From assembly GCF_004785795.1 (NCBI RefSeq), contig NZ_SRRO01000001.1, positions 1,178,001-1,242,000 of the forward strand: 64,000 nucleotides of DNA, written 5' to 3'. The notes below the pieces were generated by a model. The model was not told the DNA's origin, ran no database searches, and was given only the letters and a program-made list of their open reading frames with translations. Source of the stretch: Nocardioides eburneiflavus. Its GTDB lineage: Bacteria > Actinomycetota > Actinomycetes > Propionibacteriales > Nocardioidaceae. Position numbers and translations under genes: made by a program. The number at the start of each line of letters is the position of its first letter. Position 1 is the stretch's first letter. Below are positions 9,629 to 18,414 of the stretch, in pieces.

Positions 9629-11503
9629 TCAGAAGGACGCCTCGTCGAGGTCCATCAGCTCGAGCGTGGTGGCCTCGGCGATGGCGCGCTCGGCAGTGAG
9701 GCGCGGCAGGTTGGTCTGGGCGAAGAACTGCGCCGCCGCGACCTTGCCCTCGTAGAACGCCTTGTCCTTGGCGGACACGTCACCGGCCAGCTTGTCGAGC
9801 GCGACCTCGGCCTGGCGCAGCAGCAGCCAGGCGCACACGACGTCACCGAGCGCCATCAGCAGGCGGGTGGTGTTGAGCCCCACCTTGTAGATGAAGCGCT
9901 GCTCCTCGGCCGAGGACATCAGGTCGTTGATCATGTGCCCGACGACGGCGTTGGCGTCCTCGAGAGCGGTGGCGAGCAGCGTCCGCTCGTTCTTGAGGCG
10001 ACCGTTGCCGGCCTCGGAGGCGATGAAGCCCTCGATCTCCTTGGCGAGGTGGCCCAGCGCCCGGCCCTGGTCCTTGACGATCTTGCGAAAGAAGAAGTCC
10101 TGGCCCTGGATCGCGGTCGTGCCCTCGTAGAGGGTGTCGATCTTGGCGTCGCGGACGTACTGCTCGACGGGGTACTCCTGCAGGAAGCCGGAGCCGCCGA
10201 AGGTCTGGAGCGACTCGGTGCCCAACAGCACCCACGAGCGCTCGGAGCCGTAGCCCTTGACGATCGGGAGGAGCAGGTCGTTGACGGCGGCGGCGAGGCG
10301 GGCCTCGTCCGAGTCCGCGGTGCCCTCGTGCTCGGCGACCATCACCTGGTCCTGCCAGGTGGCGGTGTAGAGCACGAGCGCGCGCATCGCCTCCGCGAAC
10401 GACTTCTGGGTCATCAGCGAGCGGCGTACGTCGGGGTGGTGCGTGATGGTCACGCGCGGGGCGGTCTTGTCGGCCGCCTGGGTCAGGTCGGCGCCCTGGA
10501 CGCGCTCCTTGGCGTAGTCGAGGGCGTTGAGGTAGCCGGTCGACAGCGTCGCGATGGCCTTGGTGCCGACCATCATCCGGGCGTTCTCGATGACCTGGAA
10601 CATCTGCGCGATGCCGTCGTGGACCTCGCCGAGCAGCCAGCCCTTCGCGGGCTCGCCGCCGCCGACCTGCGGGTCGCCGAAGGTGACCTCGCACGTGTTG
10701 GAGACCTTGATGCCCATCTTGTGCTCGACGTTGGTGACGTAGACGCCGTTGCGCTCCCCGGTCAGCTCGCCGGTCTCGAGGTCGAAGTGGTGCTCGGGCA
10801 TCCAGAAGAGCGAGAGGCCCTTCGTGCCCGGGCCGCCGACGCCCTCGACGCCCTCGGGGCGGGCGAGCACGAGGTGCATGATGTTCTCGCTCATGTCGTG
10901 CGTCGCGCTGGTGATGAAGCGCTTGACGCCCGTGATGTTCCAGGTGCCGTCGTCGTTGGGCGTGGCCTTGGCGCGACCCGCACCGACGTCGGAGCCGGCG
11001 TCGGGCTCGGTGAGGACCATGGTGCAGCCCCACTGACGGTCGACCATGAACTGGGCGACCTGCTTGTCGCGCTCGTTGCCGTTGCGGTGGACCACGTTGG
11101 CGAACGCCGGTCCGGCGGCGTACATCCACACGGGGGCGTTCGCGCCGAGCACCATCTCGCCGATCGCCCAGATCAGCGACGACGGGGCCGGGGTGCCGCC
11201 CATCTCCTCGAAGACCTGGAGGCGCCAGAACTCGGAGTCCATCCAGGCCTGGTAGCTGGCCTTGAACGACTCCGGCACGGGGGCGGTGTGGGTGGCCGGG
11301 TCGAAGACGGGCGGGTTGCGGTCGCTGTCCTCGTAGGACGCGGCGAGGTCCTCGCGGGAGAGGCGCTCGACCTCGCGGAGGATCTCGCGGGCGCTCTCTC
11401 CGTCGACGTCGCCGAAGGGGCCGGTGCCGAGCACCTCGTCACGACCGAGGACCTCGAAGAGGTTGAACTCGATGTCACGGAGGTTGGTCTTGTAGTGGCT
11501 CAC
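9629..11503 (-). CDS. FadE5-like acyl-CoA dehydrogenase
   Basis: A 624-residue flavoprotein of the long (about 610-residue) acyl-CoA dehydrogenase branch that includes mycobacterial FadE5. It oxidises acyl-CoA to trans-2-enoyl-CoA and passes electrons to ETF. The N-terminus [19 protein letters not shown] is diagnostic and sets the GTG start at 11503; another in-frame GTG lies 9 bases upstream. Domain order: extra N-terminal domain, ACAD_N, middle domain ([25 protein letters not shown]), C-terminal helical domain ([34 protein letters not shown]) and an additional C-terminal domain. It is divergent from the Rrf2 regulator. EtfD, the usual membrane electron acceptor for ETF, is encoded 14 kb away in this window. 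Confidence 0.92.
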   Translation of the reverse strand: MSHYKTNLRDIEFNLFEVLGRDEVLGTGPFGDVDGESAREILREVERLSREDLAASYEDSDRNPPVFDPATHTAPVPESFKASYQAWMDSEFWRLQVFEEMGGTPAPSSLIWAIGEMVLGANAPVWMYAAGPAFANVVHRNGNERDKQVAQFMVDRQWGCTMVLTEPDAGSDVGAGRAKATPNDDGTWNITGVKRFITSATHDMSENIMHLVLARPEGVEGVGGPGTKGLSLFWMPEHHFDLETGELTGERNGVYVTNVEHKMGIKVSNTCEVTFGDPQVGGGEPAKGWLLGEVHDGIAQMFQVIENARMMVGTKAIATLSTGYLNALDYAKERVQGADLTQAADKTAPRVTITHHPDVRRSLMTQKSFAEAMRALVLYTATWQDQVMVAEHEGTADSDEARLAAAVNDLLLPIVKGYGSERSWVLLGTESLQTFGGSGFLQEYPVEQYVRDAKIDTLYEGTTAIQGQDFFFRKIVKDQGRALGHLAKEIEGFIASEAGNGRLKNERTLLATALEDANAVVGHMINDLMSSAEEQRFIYKVGLNTTRLLMALGDVVCAWLLLRQAEVALDKLAGDVSAKDKAFYEGKVAAAQFFAQTNLPRLTAERAIAEATTLELMDLDEASF

Positions 11504-11725
11504 TGCTTCCACCTGTCCATGTCGCGTGCGGGTGCGGATCCGGGCTGGATCCGGTCTTGGTCACGGGGACGAGCGCATCGGCTACTCGTCGGTAACAAAA
11601 TGATGCCTCGCCGCGCGCCGTCGCGCAACACGTTCGCCCGATGTCGCGGATCACAGGGCTCGTACGGGCTGTGCCGGACCCCCCGAAGGGGCGGGCGGTC
11701 GACCAAGCGCAGTGACTCGGTCGAC

Positions 11726-11736
11726 TTGTCTGACAA
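11726..11736. promoter_or_regulatory. Palindrome TTGTCTGACAA before the Rrf2 gene
   Basis: A perfect 5-bp inverted repeat (TTGTC, one-base centre, GACAA) ends 9 bases before the Rrf2 start codon. No Shine-Dalgarno sequence intervenes, so the mRNA may be leaderless and the palindrome may overlap the core promoter. This position suits an autoregulatory operator. Inference only. Confidence 0.4.
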
Positions 11737-11745
11737 ACTGGCCGT

Positions 11746-12204
11746 ATGCGCGTCTCCGCCAAAGCCGACTACGCCCTGCGGGCCCTGATCGAGATCGCGG
11801 TGCGCAGCGACGGAACGGCCGTCAGTGCGGAGCAGCTCGGCAAGGCGCAGGGGATCCCGCACGGCTTCCTCCAGGCCATCCTCGCCGACCTCCGCCGCGC
11901 CGATGTCGTGGTGTCGCAGCGCGGCCAGTCCGGCGGCTGGCGCTTCGCCCGCAACCCCGGGACCGTCACCGTCGCCGACGTGATCCGCGCGGTCGACGGC
12001 CCCCTGGTCTCCGTCTACGGCCTCCGGCCGGAGTCGGTCGAGTACGACGAGTCCGCCCGCGTCCTCCAGCACGTGTGGATCGCCGCCCGCAGCTCGTTGC
12101 GCGGCGTCTTCGAGCAGGTCACGATCCAGGACCTCGCCGACGGCAAGCTCCCCCAGGGTGTCGCGGCCCTCACCGAGGACGAGGACGCCTGGCAGCCCCA
12201 CTAG
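11746..12204 (+). CDS. Rrf2-family transcriptional regulator without cysteines
   Basis: A 152-residue winged-helix regulator beginning MRVSAKADYALRALIEIA, the classic Rrf2 N-terminus, with recognition segment IPHGFLQAILADLRRADVV and wing QRGQSGGWRFARNP. Many Rrf2 proteins (IscR, NsrR, RsrR) bind Fe-S through three cysteines after the wing; this one has no cysteine at all, so it is probably of the non-cluster type (CymR/YwnA-like) and senses something else. The gene is divergent from the FadE5-like dehydrogenase; a palindrome sits just before the start. Regulation of itself and possibly of the dehydrogenase is inferred from this layout. Confidence 0.85.
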   Translation: MRVSAKADYALRALIEIAVRSDGTAVSAEQLGKAQGIPHGFLQAILADLRRADVVVSQRGQSGGWRFARNPGTVTVADVIRAVDGPLVSVYGLRPESVEYDESARVLQHVWIAARSSLRGVFEQVTIQDLADGKLPQGVAALTEDEDAWQPH

Positions 12205-12206
12205 GC

Positions 12207-12244
12207 CTCGTCGCTGGTTGAGGTGCGAGCGAAGCGAGCCTCGA
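12207..12244. repeat. Dispersed GC-rich palindromic repeat, copy A
   Basis: Shares CTCGTCGCTGG at its left end and GCGAGCG(A/G)AGCGAGCCTCGA at its right end with the copy at 56273-56322. It lies between the convergent ends of the Rrf2 gene and the following minus-strand gene. A short stem (TTGAGG with CCTCGA, one wobble) can form. Confidence 0.55.
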
Positions 12245-12247
12245 CAC

Positions 12248-12784
12248 CTAGGCGGCCAACCTCCGGTCGGCCTGCCGGCGGCGCTTCGACACCTTGGCCA
12301 GCCGCTTGTCGAGACGGGCCTCCTCCTCGATCAGCGCGATCCGCGCGACCTGGGCCGCGAGCTGTTCGTCGGTGAGGCGGGCGGGCAGCACGTGCGTACG
12401 TCCCTCCTCGACGAGCGACGTCCACGCGGCGGGCGGCTCGCAGGCGAAGCCGCTCGTCACCACGAGCACGACCCGGAAGCCGGCGAGCTCGTCGAGGGCG
12501 AGCGCGGCCTGCTCGGGGGTGGCGCCGAAGAGGGCCGGCACGCTGACGAAGCAGTCGGACCTCGCCTTGCGGGCCCGCCGGCACAGGGACGCCCACGCCC
12601 CCTCGACCTCCTTGCGCCTGAGCCCCGCGGCCTTGTGCGACCGGAGGATCTCGACGCCGGCGTGCTCGTACGCCTCGGCGTCGGCGACCGGTACGCGAAC
12701 CCCGCCGAGGGCGAGCGCCTCGGTCATCGCGGACACGTCGACGTGGTCGGGGCCGACGTGCAGCAGGAACAGTCTCTTGGCCAT
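12248..12784 (-). CDS. Hypothetical protein with basic helical tail
   Basis: A 178-residue protein I do not recognise. It starts MAKRLFLLHVGPDHVD, a strand-and-loop arrangement reminiscent of the opening of nucleotide-binding or sulfotransferase-like folds, but no complete Walker motif follows. The middle has FRVVLVVTSGFAC, and the last 40 residues are a charged helix (RIALIEEEARLDKRLAKVSKRRRQ) likely to be coiled or to bind nucleic acid. Two isolated cysteines, no export signal. It is transcribed away from the sigma-factor gene, sharing a 154-base divergent promoter region with it. Confidence 0.65.
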   Translation of the reverse strand: MAKRLFLLHVGPDHVDVSAMTEALALGGVRVPVADAEAYEHAGVEILRSHKAAGLRRKEVEGAWASLCRRARKARSDCFVSVPALFGATPEQAALALDELAGFRVVLVVTSGFACEPPAAWTSLVEEGRTHVLPARLTDEQLAAQVARIALIEEEARLDKRLAKVSKRRRQADRRLAA

Positions 12785-12938
12785 GGCGCCAGCCTCGTCG
12801 GGGCGTCCGACGTCCCGGTGAACGTGCCCCCACGGGCGGCCGAACTTCGCGGGTCGGACAACTCGTACCTACGGTGGTGTGACGCATCCGCGCTCCCGAG
12901 CGTCTTGATGGGTGACGCCGAAGAGACCAGGGAGAGAC

Positions 12939-13445
12939 ATGCCCCGCACGCAGGAGGAGTTCGAGGAGTTCGCCGTTGCGCGGACGCCTCAGCTCTACCG
13001 TGCTGCCTGGCTGCTGTGCGGTGACGCCCACCGGGCCGAGGACCTCGTCCAGGAGGCTCTGGCCAAGGTCTACGTCCGGTGGCACCGTCGCCTGGGCGGA
13101 CCGGTCGAGCACCCGGTCGCCTACGCCCACACGACGCTGACGCGCACCTACCTCAGCGCCCAGCGTCGTCGCAGCAACCACGAGAAGCCGATCGAGCAGC
13201 TGCCCGAGAGGCCCGAGCCGGGTGGGGACGCAGACACCTCGCTCGCCCTGCAGGCAGCACTCGCCCAACTGGTACCGCTGGACCGCGCGGTCCTGGTGCT
13301 GCGCTACCTCGAGGACGTGTCGGTCGCCGACACGGCGAGCGTCCTCGGGGTCAGTCAGGGCGCGGTCCGCACCCGGACCATGCGCGCCCTCGACCGTCTC
13401 CGTGCCGTGCTGGGCCCGTCCCTCCGCGACCTGCTCGAGATCTGA
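12939..13445 (+). CDS. SigE-family (ECF) RNA polymerase sigma factor
   Basis: A 168-residue ECF sigma factor of the actinobacterial SigE-like family (TIGR02983 type). Region 2 spans YRAAWLLCGDAHRAEDLVQEALAKVYVRW (about 22-50), and region 4 has VSVADTASVLGVSQGAVRTRTMRALDRLR (about 128-157). ATG 12939 is used because GGGAGAG precedes it; an upstream in-frame ATG lacks support. It directs transcription of a small regulon, probably including itself. The membrane protein gene 10 bases downstream is the likely partner or anti-sigma. Confidence 0.9.
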   Translation: MPRTQEEFEEFAVARTPQLYRAAWLLCGDAHRAEDLVQEALAKVYVRWHRRLGGPVEHPVAYAHTTLTRTYLSAQRRRSNHEKPIEQLPERPEPGGDADTSLALQAALAQLVPLDRAVLVLRYLEDVSVADTASVLGVSQGAVRTRTMRALDRLRAVLGPSLRDLLEI

Positions 13446-13455
13446 GGAGAATCCC

Positions 13456-14232
13456 ATGCACACCGACGACACCGGCGTCACCGGCCTCCTGCGTCGGGCG
13501 AGCGACGACCTCACCCCCGACGTCCACCGCCTCGTCACCGGGGGCATCGCCCGCGGACGCTCCCGGCAGCGCCGCGTCCGGATCGGTTCGGCGGTCGCCT
13601 CGCTGGCCGTGATCGGCGTCGCCGGCACGCTGGCAGCCGTCGTGCCCGGGCTCGACGACCCGAACAGCGCGCGGGACACCGACGTGGCCGGTGGCGGGAC
13701 GGTCGCGACCCAGGTGCCCGACCCCGACCGGCCGCCCACCGCCGCCGAGCTGCGCCCGCTGGTGCCGCCTCAAGAGATGGCCGACGCGATCAAGTCCATG
13801 ATCGGCGCGGACGACGTGAGGGCGGTCGACGTCGACCAGCCCGGCCAGGACCGGGCTCGGCTCTACCGCGCGACCGTCCTCCAGACCGAGGTCTCGTTCA
13901 GGATCCGCTGGTACAACAGCCCGCTGGTCACGGAGGACGGCGGCCAGCCGCTCGCGCCCAGTCACATCTGCGAGCCGTCGCCCGGGGTCGACTGCAGCAC
14001 CCTGCCCGATGGTTCCCGACTGCTCCGGAACGACGTGGAACCGTTCGTCTCGGGTGCGCTCATCGCGCCCGCCGAGCGCTCACTGACCCTCGCCACGGCG
14101 GACGGCTGGCAGATCGACGTCGTCTCCCCCAACACGGGGCGGGACAAGGGGAGGGACATCACGTGGAACGAGCCGGCGCTGACGATGGCGGAGATCGAGG
14201 CGCTGGTCACCAGCGACGAGTGGTTCCGCTGA
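13456..14232 (+). CDS. Single-pass membrane protein linked to the sigma factor (possible anti-sigma)
   Basis: A 258-residue protein with GAGGAG before its ATG. Residues 1-40 are cytoplasmic and basic (RGRSRQRRVR), 43-64 form one membrane helix, and 65-258 are extracytoplasmic with two cysteines (HICEPSPGVDCSTL) that could form a disulfide. The arrangement, sigma gene then membrane protein 10 bases on, is that of ECF sigma/anti-sigma pairs, but the cytoplasmic part lacks a zinc-binding anti-sigma motif (HxxxCxxC), so the role is not proven. It could instead be a sigma-dependent envelope protein. Confidence 0.7.
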   Translation: MHTDDTGVTGLLRRASDDLTPDVHRLVTGGIARGRSRQRRVRIGSAVASLAVIGVAGTLAAVVPGLDDPNSARDTDVAGGGTVATQVPDPDRPPTAAELRPLVPPQEMADAIKSMIGADDVRAVDVDQPGQDRARLYRATVLQTEVSFRIRWYNSPLVTEDGGQPLAPSHICEPSPGVDCSTLPDGSRLLRNDVEPFVSGALIAPAERSLTLATADGWQIDVVSPNTGRDKGRDITWNEPALTMAEIEALVTSDEWFR

Positions 14233-14235
14233 GCC

Positions 14236-14868
14236 TCAGGCGACCTCGACGGCGCGCAACCAGGTGACCAGCGGCCGCATCGCTCGCCAGTCCTCGCGCA
14301 CGCGGTCGACCAGGCCGGCGCCGATCGCGTCGGCCTCGAAGCCGTACGACCGGCCGACGAAGAGCTGCTTGCGCCGCAGCAGGTGGATGCGCGGGTGGTC
14401 GGCGTCGTAGCCGCGCGGCGAGGTCTTGAGCTGGTCACCGCCGACCTCGAAGCCGTCCTTTTCGAGCCGCTTCAGCAGCCGGTCGAGGGCCTTTCCGGTC
14501 TTCTCGTCGGCCATCGCCTCGCGGATCGCGGCCAGCTGCGGTCCGTCGGCGTCGTAGAAGCCGGAGCCGACGCGGGTGCCGCGCGGGGAGATCTCGAAGT
14601 ACCAGCCCGTGCGCGGCCCGGCCGCGACGAAGGCACCCTGGTGGGTCTTGTAGGGCGTCTTGTCCTTCGCGAAGCGGACGTCGCGGTAGGGGCGGAACAC
14701 CTTGGCGCTGCCGAACTCCGCCTCGAGCTCGGCCATCAGCGCCTTCATCGGTGCCTCGACCGACTCCTTCCACACGTGCTTGTGGGCCTCCCAGAAGGAC
14801 TTGGTGTTGTCCATCTCGAGGTCGTCGTAGAAGTCGAGGGCGGCGACGGGGAATCCGGTGAAGCTCAC
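14236..14868 (-). CDS. DUF2461 family protein
   Basis: A 210-residue protein of the DUF2461/TIGR02453 family, full length for the family. Characteristic pieces are FYDDLEMDNTKSFWEAHK at the start, FRPYRDVRFAKDKTPYKTHQ in the middle, and WYFEISPRGTRVGSGFY. The molecular function of this widespread cytoplasmic family is not established. No coupling to a neighbour: it converges on the sigma-linked membrane protein, and the lipoprotein gene upstream ends 1 base before its start. Confidence 0.9.
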   Translation of the reverse strand: MSFTGFPVAALDFYDDLEMDNTKSFWEAHKHVWKESVEAPMKALMAELEAEFGSAKVFRPYRDVRFAKDKTPYKTHQGAFVAAGPRTGWYFEISPRGTRVGSGFYDADGPQLAAIREAMADEKTGKALDRLLKRLEKDGFEVGGDQLKTSPRGYDADHPRIHLLRRKQLFVGRSYGFEADAIGAGLVDRVREDWRAMRPLVTWLRAVEVA

Positions 14869-14869
14869 G

Positions 14870-15967
14870 TCACCCGACGCTAGCCCACACCAGCTCGTCG
14901 CCCTCCTCGCCGAAGGACGAGAGGCTCAGCACACCGCCCCCGCAGACCGGCTCACCGAGGAAGGCGTTGCCGACGGACGCGGACTCGTACGCCACCTCCA
15001 GCGTGCGGTCGGGCGTCCACCGCATCAGGCGCGCCGGCTCCTCAGGGCCCTGTGGGTCGCGGACGAAGAAGACCGAGTCCCCGCAGGGCACGGCGCTGCC
15101 GGTGGTGCCGGGTCCGAGGTCGAAGTACGTGCCGTCGGCCGAGGCGTGGAAGTGCGCCTCCTCCTGCCGGCGCGGCTTCGGCACCTCCGACCAGACGGCT
15201 CCGTCGGCGGTGGCCGCGACGTCCCAGCCGGTGCAGTCCTCGGGTCCCTCGAGCGGCTGCGGCACGCCACCGGGGTCGAGCAGGTTGACGGTGCGGCAGG
15301 CGACGGGGCGGGCGTCGTCGAAGGTCATGATCCCGACGCCGTGCTCGCTCGCGGTGAGCCCGGAGAAGCCGGACCGCTCCGGTGCGCACCAGCCGTCCTC
15401 GCCGTTGCTGTCGGCGAGGGCACTGGTGGCCAGGCAGTACGCCCGGTCGTCGCCGTACGTCGGGTAGCGGAGGTCACCGTCGACGAGCGCCCACGACCCG
15501 CCACTGGCGGCGGCGGGGGAGACGACCTCGCCCTGCTCCCCGCTCGACAGGTCGACCGAGACGACCTGGCTGGGCTCGGTCTCGGCCTTGTCCTGCCGCA
15601 CGACCACGGCCCACGTCTCGCTCATCAGGACCTCGGAGATGGTGCGGCCCGCGCCGGCCCTGACCGTCACCGCGTCGCCGTCACGCGCGAGCTCGACCTC
15701 GGTGCCGGCCTCGTCGCCGACCGCCTCCCACTCCGCGCCCCGGACGTAGCGGGCGCCGGCCTCGAAGCCGGAGTCCTTCCAGTCGAGGAGTGCGTTCTCC
15801 GGCTCGACGACCGTGGGGTCGTCGAGCGTGCCGCCGGACGGGAGGTCGCCGGTGGGGCTGCTGCTGGGAGGCGGACCGTCGGGTTGCAGGTCCACCGGAC
15901 GGTCGTCGGCGTTGCAGGCGGCGAGGGCGACCAGCAGCGCGAGCCCGGCGGGCGTACGGACTCGCAC
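14870..15967 (-). CDS. Secreted lipoprotein, probable beta-propeller
   Basis: A 365-residue lipoprotein. Signal sequence MRVRTPAGLALLVALAAC ends in a lipobox (LAAC) with lipidated Cys18. A Pro/Ser-rich spacer follows, then a long strand-rich domain with GDAVTVRAGAGR, WAVVVRQDKAET, SWALVDGDLRYP and EHGVGIMTFDDARPV, resembling a beta-propeller, and several cysteine pairs (YCLATS/WCAPE, CRTV/DCTGW, PCGDS/VCGGG). No catalytic motif. A GTG start is used. It follows the C39-like peptidase gene with one base between, so the two are probably co-transcribed and may cooperate at the cell surface. Confidence 0.78.
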   Translation of the reverse strand: MRVRTPAGLALLVALAACNADDRPVDLQPDGPPPSSSPTGDLPSGGTLDDPTVVEPENALLDWKDSGFEAGARYVRGAEWEAVGDEAGTEVELARDGDAVTVRAGAGRTISEVLMSETWAVVVRQDKAETEPSQVVSVDLSSGEQGEVVSPAAASGGSWALVDGDLRYPTYGDDRAYCLATSALADSNGEDGWCAPERSGFSGLTASEHGVGIMTFDDARPVACRTVNLLDPGGVPQPLEGPEDCTGWDVAATADGAVWSEVPKPRRQEEAHFHASADGTYFDLGPGTTGSAVPCGDSVFFVRDPQGPEEPARLMRWTPDRTLEVAYESASVGNAFLGEPVCGGGVLSLSSFGEEGDELVWASVG

Positions 15968-15968
15968 C

Positions 15969-17222
15969 TCAGACCCCGACGTTGTGCTGGAAGTGGTCGA
16001 GGTTGGCGCGGTAGGACTTGTAGGCGTTGCGCCACTGCACGCGCCCGATCGCCGGCTCGCTCGGGTCGAAGCGCGACTGGTCCCACGGCTCGAAGTAGCC
16101 GATCTGCCGGTTGCCGTCGGGGTTCTGGTCGAAGCCGCGGCCGACCTGGAAGTGCCCGCTCGCGTCGTCGTCGAGGTAGGGGTAGTACTGCTTCTCCAGC
16201 ACCGGGTGCAGGACGACGGGGGCCTGGTAGTCGTGCACGTGGCGCATCATCAGGCGGTACCACTGCTTGAAGGTGAAGTCGCTGATGTCGAGCACGACGT
16301 ACGGCCCCGCGTGGTCGGCGTCGGCGTAGTGCGTCTTGTCGTTGATGACCCGCACCATGTCGGTGATCGCGGTGCCGGCGGTCGTGGTGCCGAGCCGGCG
16401 GGCCCAGTAGGACTGGTTCTTCCGCTTCTCCTGCGAGCTCCAGCCGATCGCCTGCATCGCGGCCGGCCCGCACCAGTAGGTGGTGTTCTGCGGCTTGGCG
16501 ACCTTGCTCGTGAGGATCTTGGACCGCCTCGGGTACGACTCCCCGAACCCGCCGCGCGCCTGCGCGTCCGCCGTGGCAGCCTCCGGGTGCCGCTCCGCGA
16601 ACCCCTCGGGCAGCGGCACGCCCTGGATCTCGTGGCGCAGCAGCCAGACCTTGCCGACCGACTGCGCGGCCATCGTGAGCTCGGCGGTCTCGGCCTCGAT
16701 GCGCTCCTTCTCCGTGCGGCGGGCCGCGCGGACGAGCAGTCCGTCGGGGTCGAGGTCGCCGGTGCGCTCGCGCTCGAGGCCGGGGCGGGTCTCGAGGCGT
16801 GCGGCGAGCGCATCGGCGGGCTGGTTGGTCCAGCCGAAGCCGAGGCAGTAGCGCTGGCCCTCGAAGGTCGCGCACCGCACGGCCGCGCGCGCTCGCGTCG
16901 TACGCCCCTGCGCGCCGTCGAGCGCGGCGCCCTCGGCCACCACGCGGTCGATCTCGGCCCGCATCTCGGCGGTGAGCCGGCTGCGCCCGGGTACGCCGGG
17001 CGCGTCGGTCGAATCGGCGGACGGTGCGATCGCCCCCTCGTCCTGCCCGCCGCCGTCGGGCAGGAGCGGGACCGCGCCGAGGGTGAGGGCGAGGGCGGCC
17101 GCGGCGATGCTCGCCGGATGGCGCCAGAGCGGTCGGGGGCGGTCGCCGTCGGCGATCTGGTGGGCGAGCGTACGGCGGGGCGAGCGGACGAGGAGGCGGG
17201 GGAGCCGGCGGGGAAGTGCCAT
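15969..17222 (-). CDS. Membrane-anchored C39-like cysteine peptidase
   Basis: A 417-residue protein with a basic N-terminus and one hydrophobic segment (about 37-55, SIAAAALALTLGAVPLL), so anchored or exported. A helical region rich in charged residues precedes a C-terminal papain-fold peptidase_C39_2 domain: catalytic Cys in TTYWCGPAAMQAIG near 250 and His in DASGHFQVGRGFDQ near 355, followed by an Asn/Asp-bearing segment (FEPWDQSRFDP). It probably cleaves a peptide or peptidoglycan-linked substrate outside the membrane; target unknown. First gene of an operon with the lipoprotein. Unlike bacteriocin-maturing C39 peptidases it has no ABC transporter domain. Confidence 0.82.
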   Translation of the reverse strand: MALPRRLPRLLVRSPRRTLAHQIADGDRPRPLWRHPASIAAAALALTLGAVPLLPDGGGQDEGAIAPSADSTDAPGVPGRSRLTAEMRAEIDRVVAEGAALDGAQGRTTRARAAVRCATFEGQRYCLGFGWTNQPADALAARLETRPGLERERTGDLDPDGLLVRAARRTEKERIEAETAELTMAAQSVGKVWLLRHEIQGVPLPEGFAERHPEAATADAQARGGFGESYPRRSKILTSKVAKPQNTTYWCGPAAMQAIGWSSQEKRKNQSYWARRLGTTTAGTAITDMVRVINDKTHYADADHAGPYVVLDISDFTFKQWYRLMMRHVHDYQAPVVLHPVLEKQYYPYLDDDASGHFQVGRGFDQNPDGNRQIGYFEPWDQSRFDPSEPAIGRVQWRNAYKSYRANLDHFQHNVGV

Positions 17223-17348
17223 GGGGAAGAACCTTCGGATCCGAGAAAGACGGACGCCTCACTGTCCTCTCTGGTCCCAGAAGGCGCAAGTCTCACTTCC
17301 GTCCCATGGGTTGCGGCGCTGGCGCATACGCCTGTGGACACTCGCGAG

Positions 17349-17407
17349 TAGTCCGCTGCGTTCGGCCGGTGCAGAGCCGCGAACACCCGGCCGAATGCAG
17401 CGGACTA
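17349..17407. repeat. 59-bp palindromic repeat, copy 1
   Basis: Begins TAGTCCGCTGC and ends GCAGCGGACTA. The 21-base arms pair with one wobble (interior part TTCGGCCGG against CCGGCCGAA) around a 17-base loop. It lies 50 bases downstream of the tRNA-Gly 3' end. Two further copies of exactly the same length occur at 25860 and 60127. Confidence 0.85.
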
Positions 17408-17456
17408 CCGGGCGGGGCTGGGGAGGGCTTCTGCGTGCTGAGGTCAAGGACTGGAA

Positions 17457-17532
17457 TGGAGCGGATGACGAGACTCGAACTCGCGACATCGACCTTGGGA
17501 AGGTCGCGCTCTACCAACTGAGCTACATCCGC
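17457..17532 (-). tRNA. tRNA-Gly (anticodon CCC)
   Basis: The minus strand folds as a complete cloverleaf: acceptor GCGGATG pairs with CATCCGC, D-arm GCTC/GAGC, anticodon stem CGACC/GGTCG with loop TTCCCAA (anticodon CCC, decoding GGG), and T-arm GCGAG/CTCGT with TTCGAGT loop. Discriminator base T at 17460 and an encoded CCA at 17459-17457. The variable loop is short (5 bases). No intron. Confidence 0.95.
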
Positions 17533-17575
17533 AGACGCCGTCCGGGGACGGCGCGCCGAACGATACCGGACCGGG

Positions 17576-18337
17576 CTACCCGACGCGCGAGAGACCCGGA
17601 TGCTTCGGCGAGACGGTGTCGCCGGAGGAGCGGCCGGTGATCCTGCGGTGCACCCACGGGACGAGGAAGTCGCGGGTCCACTGCACGTTGGCGGCCCAGG
17701 CCTCGCGCCGTCCGAGCACCGGGAGCGGCTCGACGGTGACCGGGTCGAGGCCGTGCTCGACCCCGATGGCCTCGAGGACGGCGTGCGCCATGTGCGTGTG
17801 GCCGGAGGCGTTGAGGTGCATCCGGTCGGTGTCCATCACGCTGCCGATCTCGATGTCGCGCATCCGCCACATGTCGACGACGGTCGCGCCGTGCCGGTCG
17901 GCGATCTCGCGGACCCACTCGTTGAAGATCGCCATCCGCCCGCGCACGGGACCGTAGATCCCGCCGCCGCCCGGGTCGAAGATCGTGAACATGACGACGC
18001 GTGCCCCGGTCGCGGAGAGGCGCGCGATCGCGTCGTCGTACGTCCGGGCGAGGGCGTCGAGGTCGACGCGGGGTCGCAGCACGTCGTTGCCGCCGCCGTG
18101 GATGGTGACCAGGTCGGGCTGGAGGGCGAGGGCCGGCTCGACCTGCTCGGCGACGATGGAGCCGAGCTTGCGGCCGCGGATCGCGAGGTTGGCGTAGCCG
18201 AAGTCGTCGGTCTGCCGGGCGAGCACCTCGGCGACCCGGTCGGCCCAGCCGCGCAGGCCGTTGGGCCGGGAGGGGTCGGGGTCGCCGACGCCCTCGGTGA
18301 AGGAGTCGCCCAGGGCGACGTAGCGGTGGAAGGTCAC
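17576..18337 (-). CDS. SGNH/GDSL-family hydrolase
   Basis: A 253-residue SGNH hydrolase. Block [10 protein letters not shown] has nucleophile Ser12; the Gly/Asn blocks are ANLAIRG and GGGNDVL; block [11 protein letters not shown] supplies the catalytic Asp and His. No signal peptide, so cytoplasmic. Members hydrolyse acyl, acetyl or other ester bonds; the substrate is not predictable here. Normal length. It is transcribed divergently from dcd with an 80-base spacer and starts 44 bases beyond the tRNA. Confidence 0.9.
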   Translation of the reverse strand: MTFHRYVALGDSFTEGVGDPDPSRPNGLRGWADRVAEVLARQTDDFGYANLAIRGRKLGSIVAEQVEPALALQPDLVTIHGGGNDVLRPRVDLDALARTYDDAIARLSATGARVVMFTIFDPGGGGIYGPVRGRMAIFNEWVREIADRHGATVVDMWRMRDIEIGSVMDTDRMHLNASGHTHMAHAVLEAIGVEHGLDPVTVEPLPVLGRREAWAANVQWTRDFLVPWVHRRITGRSSGDTVSPKHPGLSRVG

Positions 18338-18414
18338 GGGAGCATTGTGCAGGTGGTCTCGTGACGGGACTTCGTCCCTCCTCGACCAGCGGTGCGAGCG
18401 CTAGGGTCGGCCGC

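Noticed and set aside
9542..11788. 748-codon plus-strand open frame opposite the acyl-CoA dehydrogenase
   Set aside because: Shadow of the FadE5-like gene; composition (repeated VDxVG, Arg/Leu/Gly) is that of an antisense frame and it crosses the hairpin and the promoter region.
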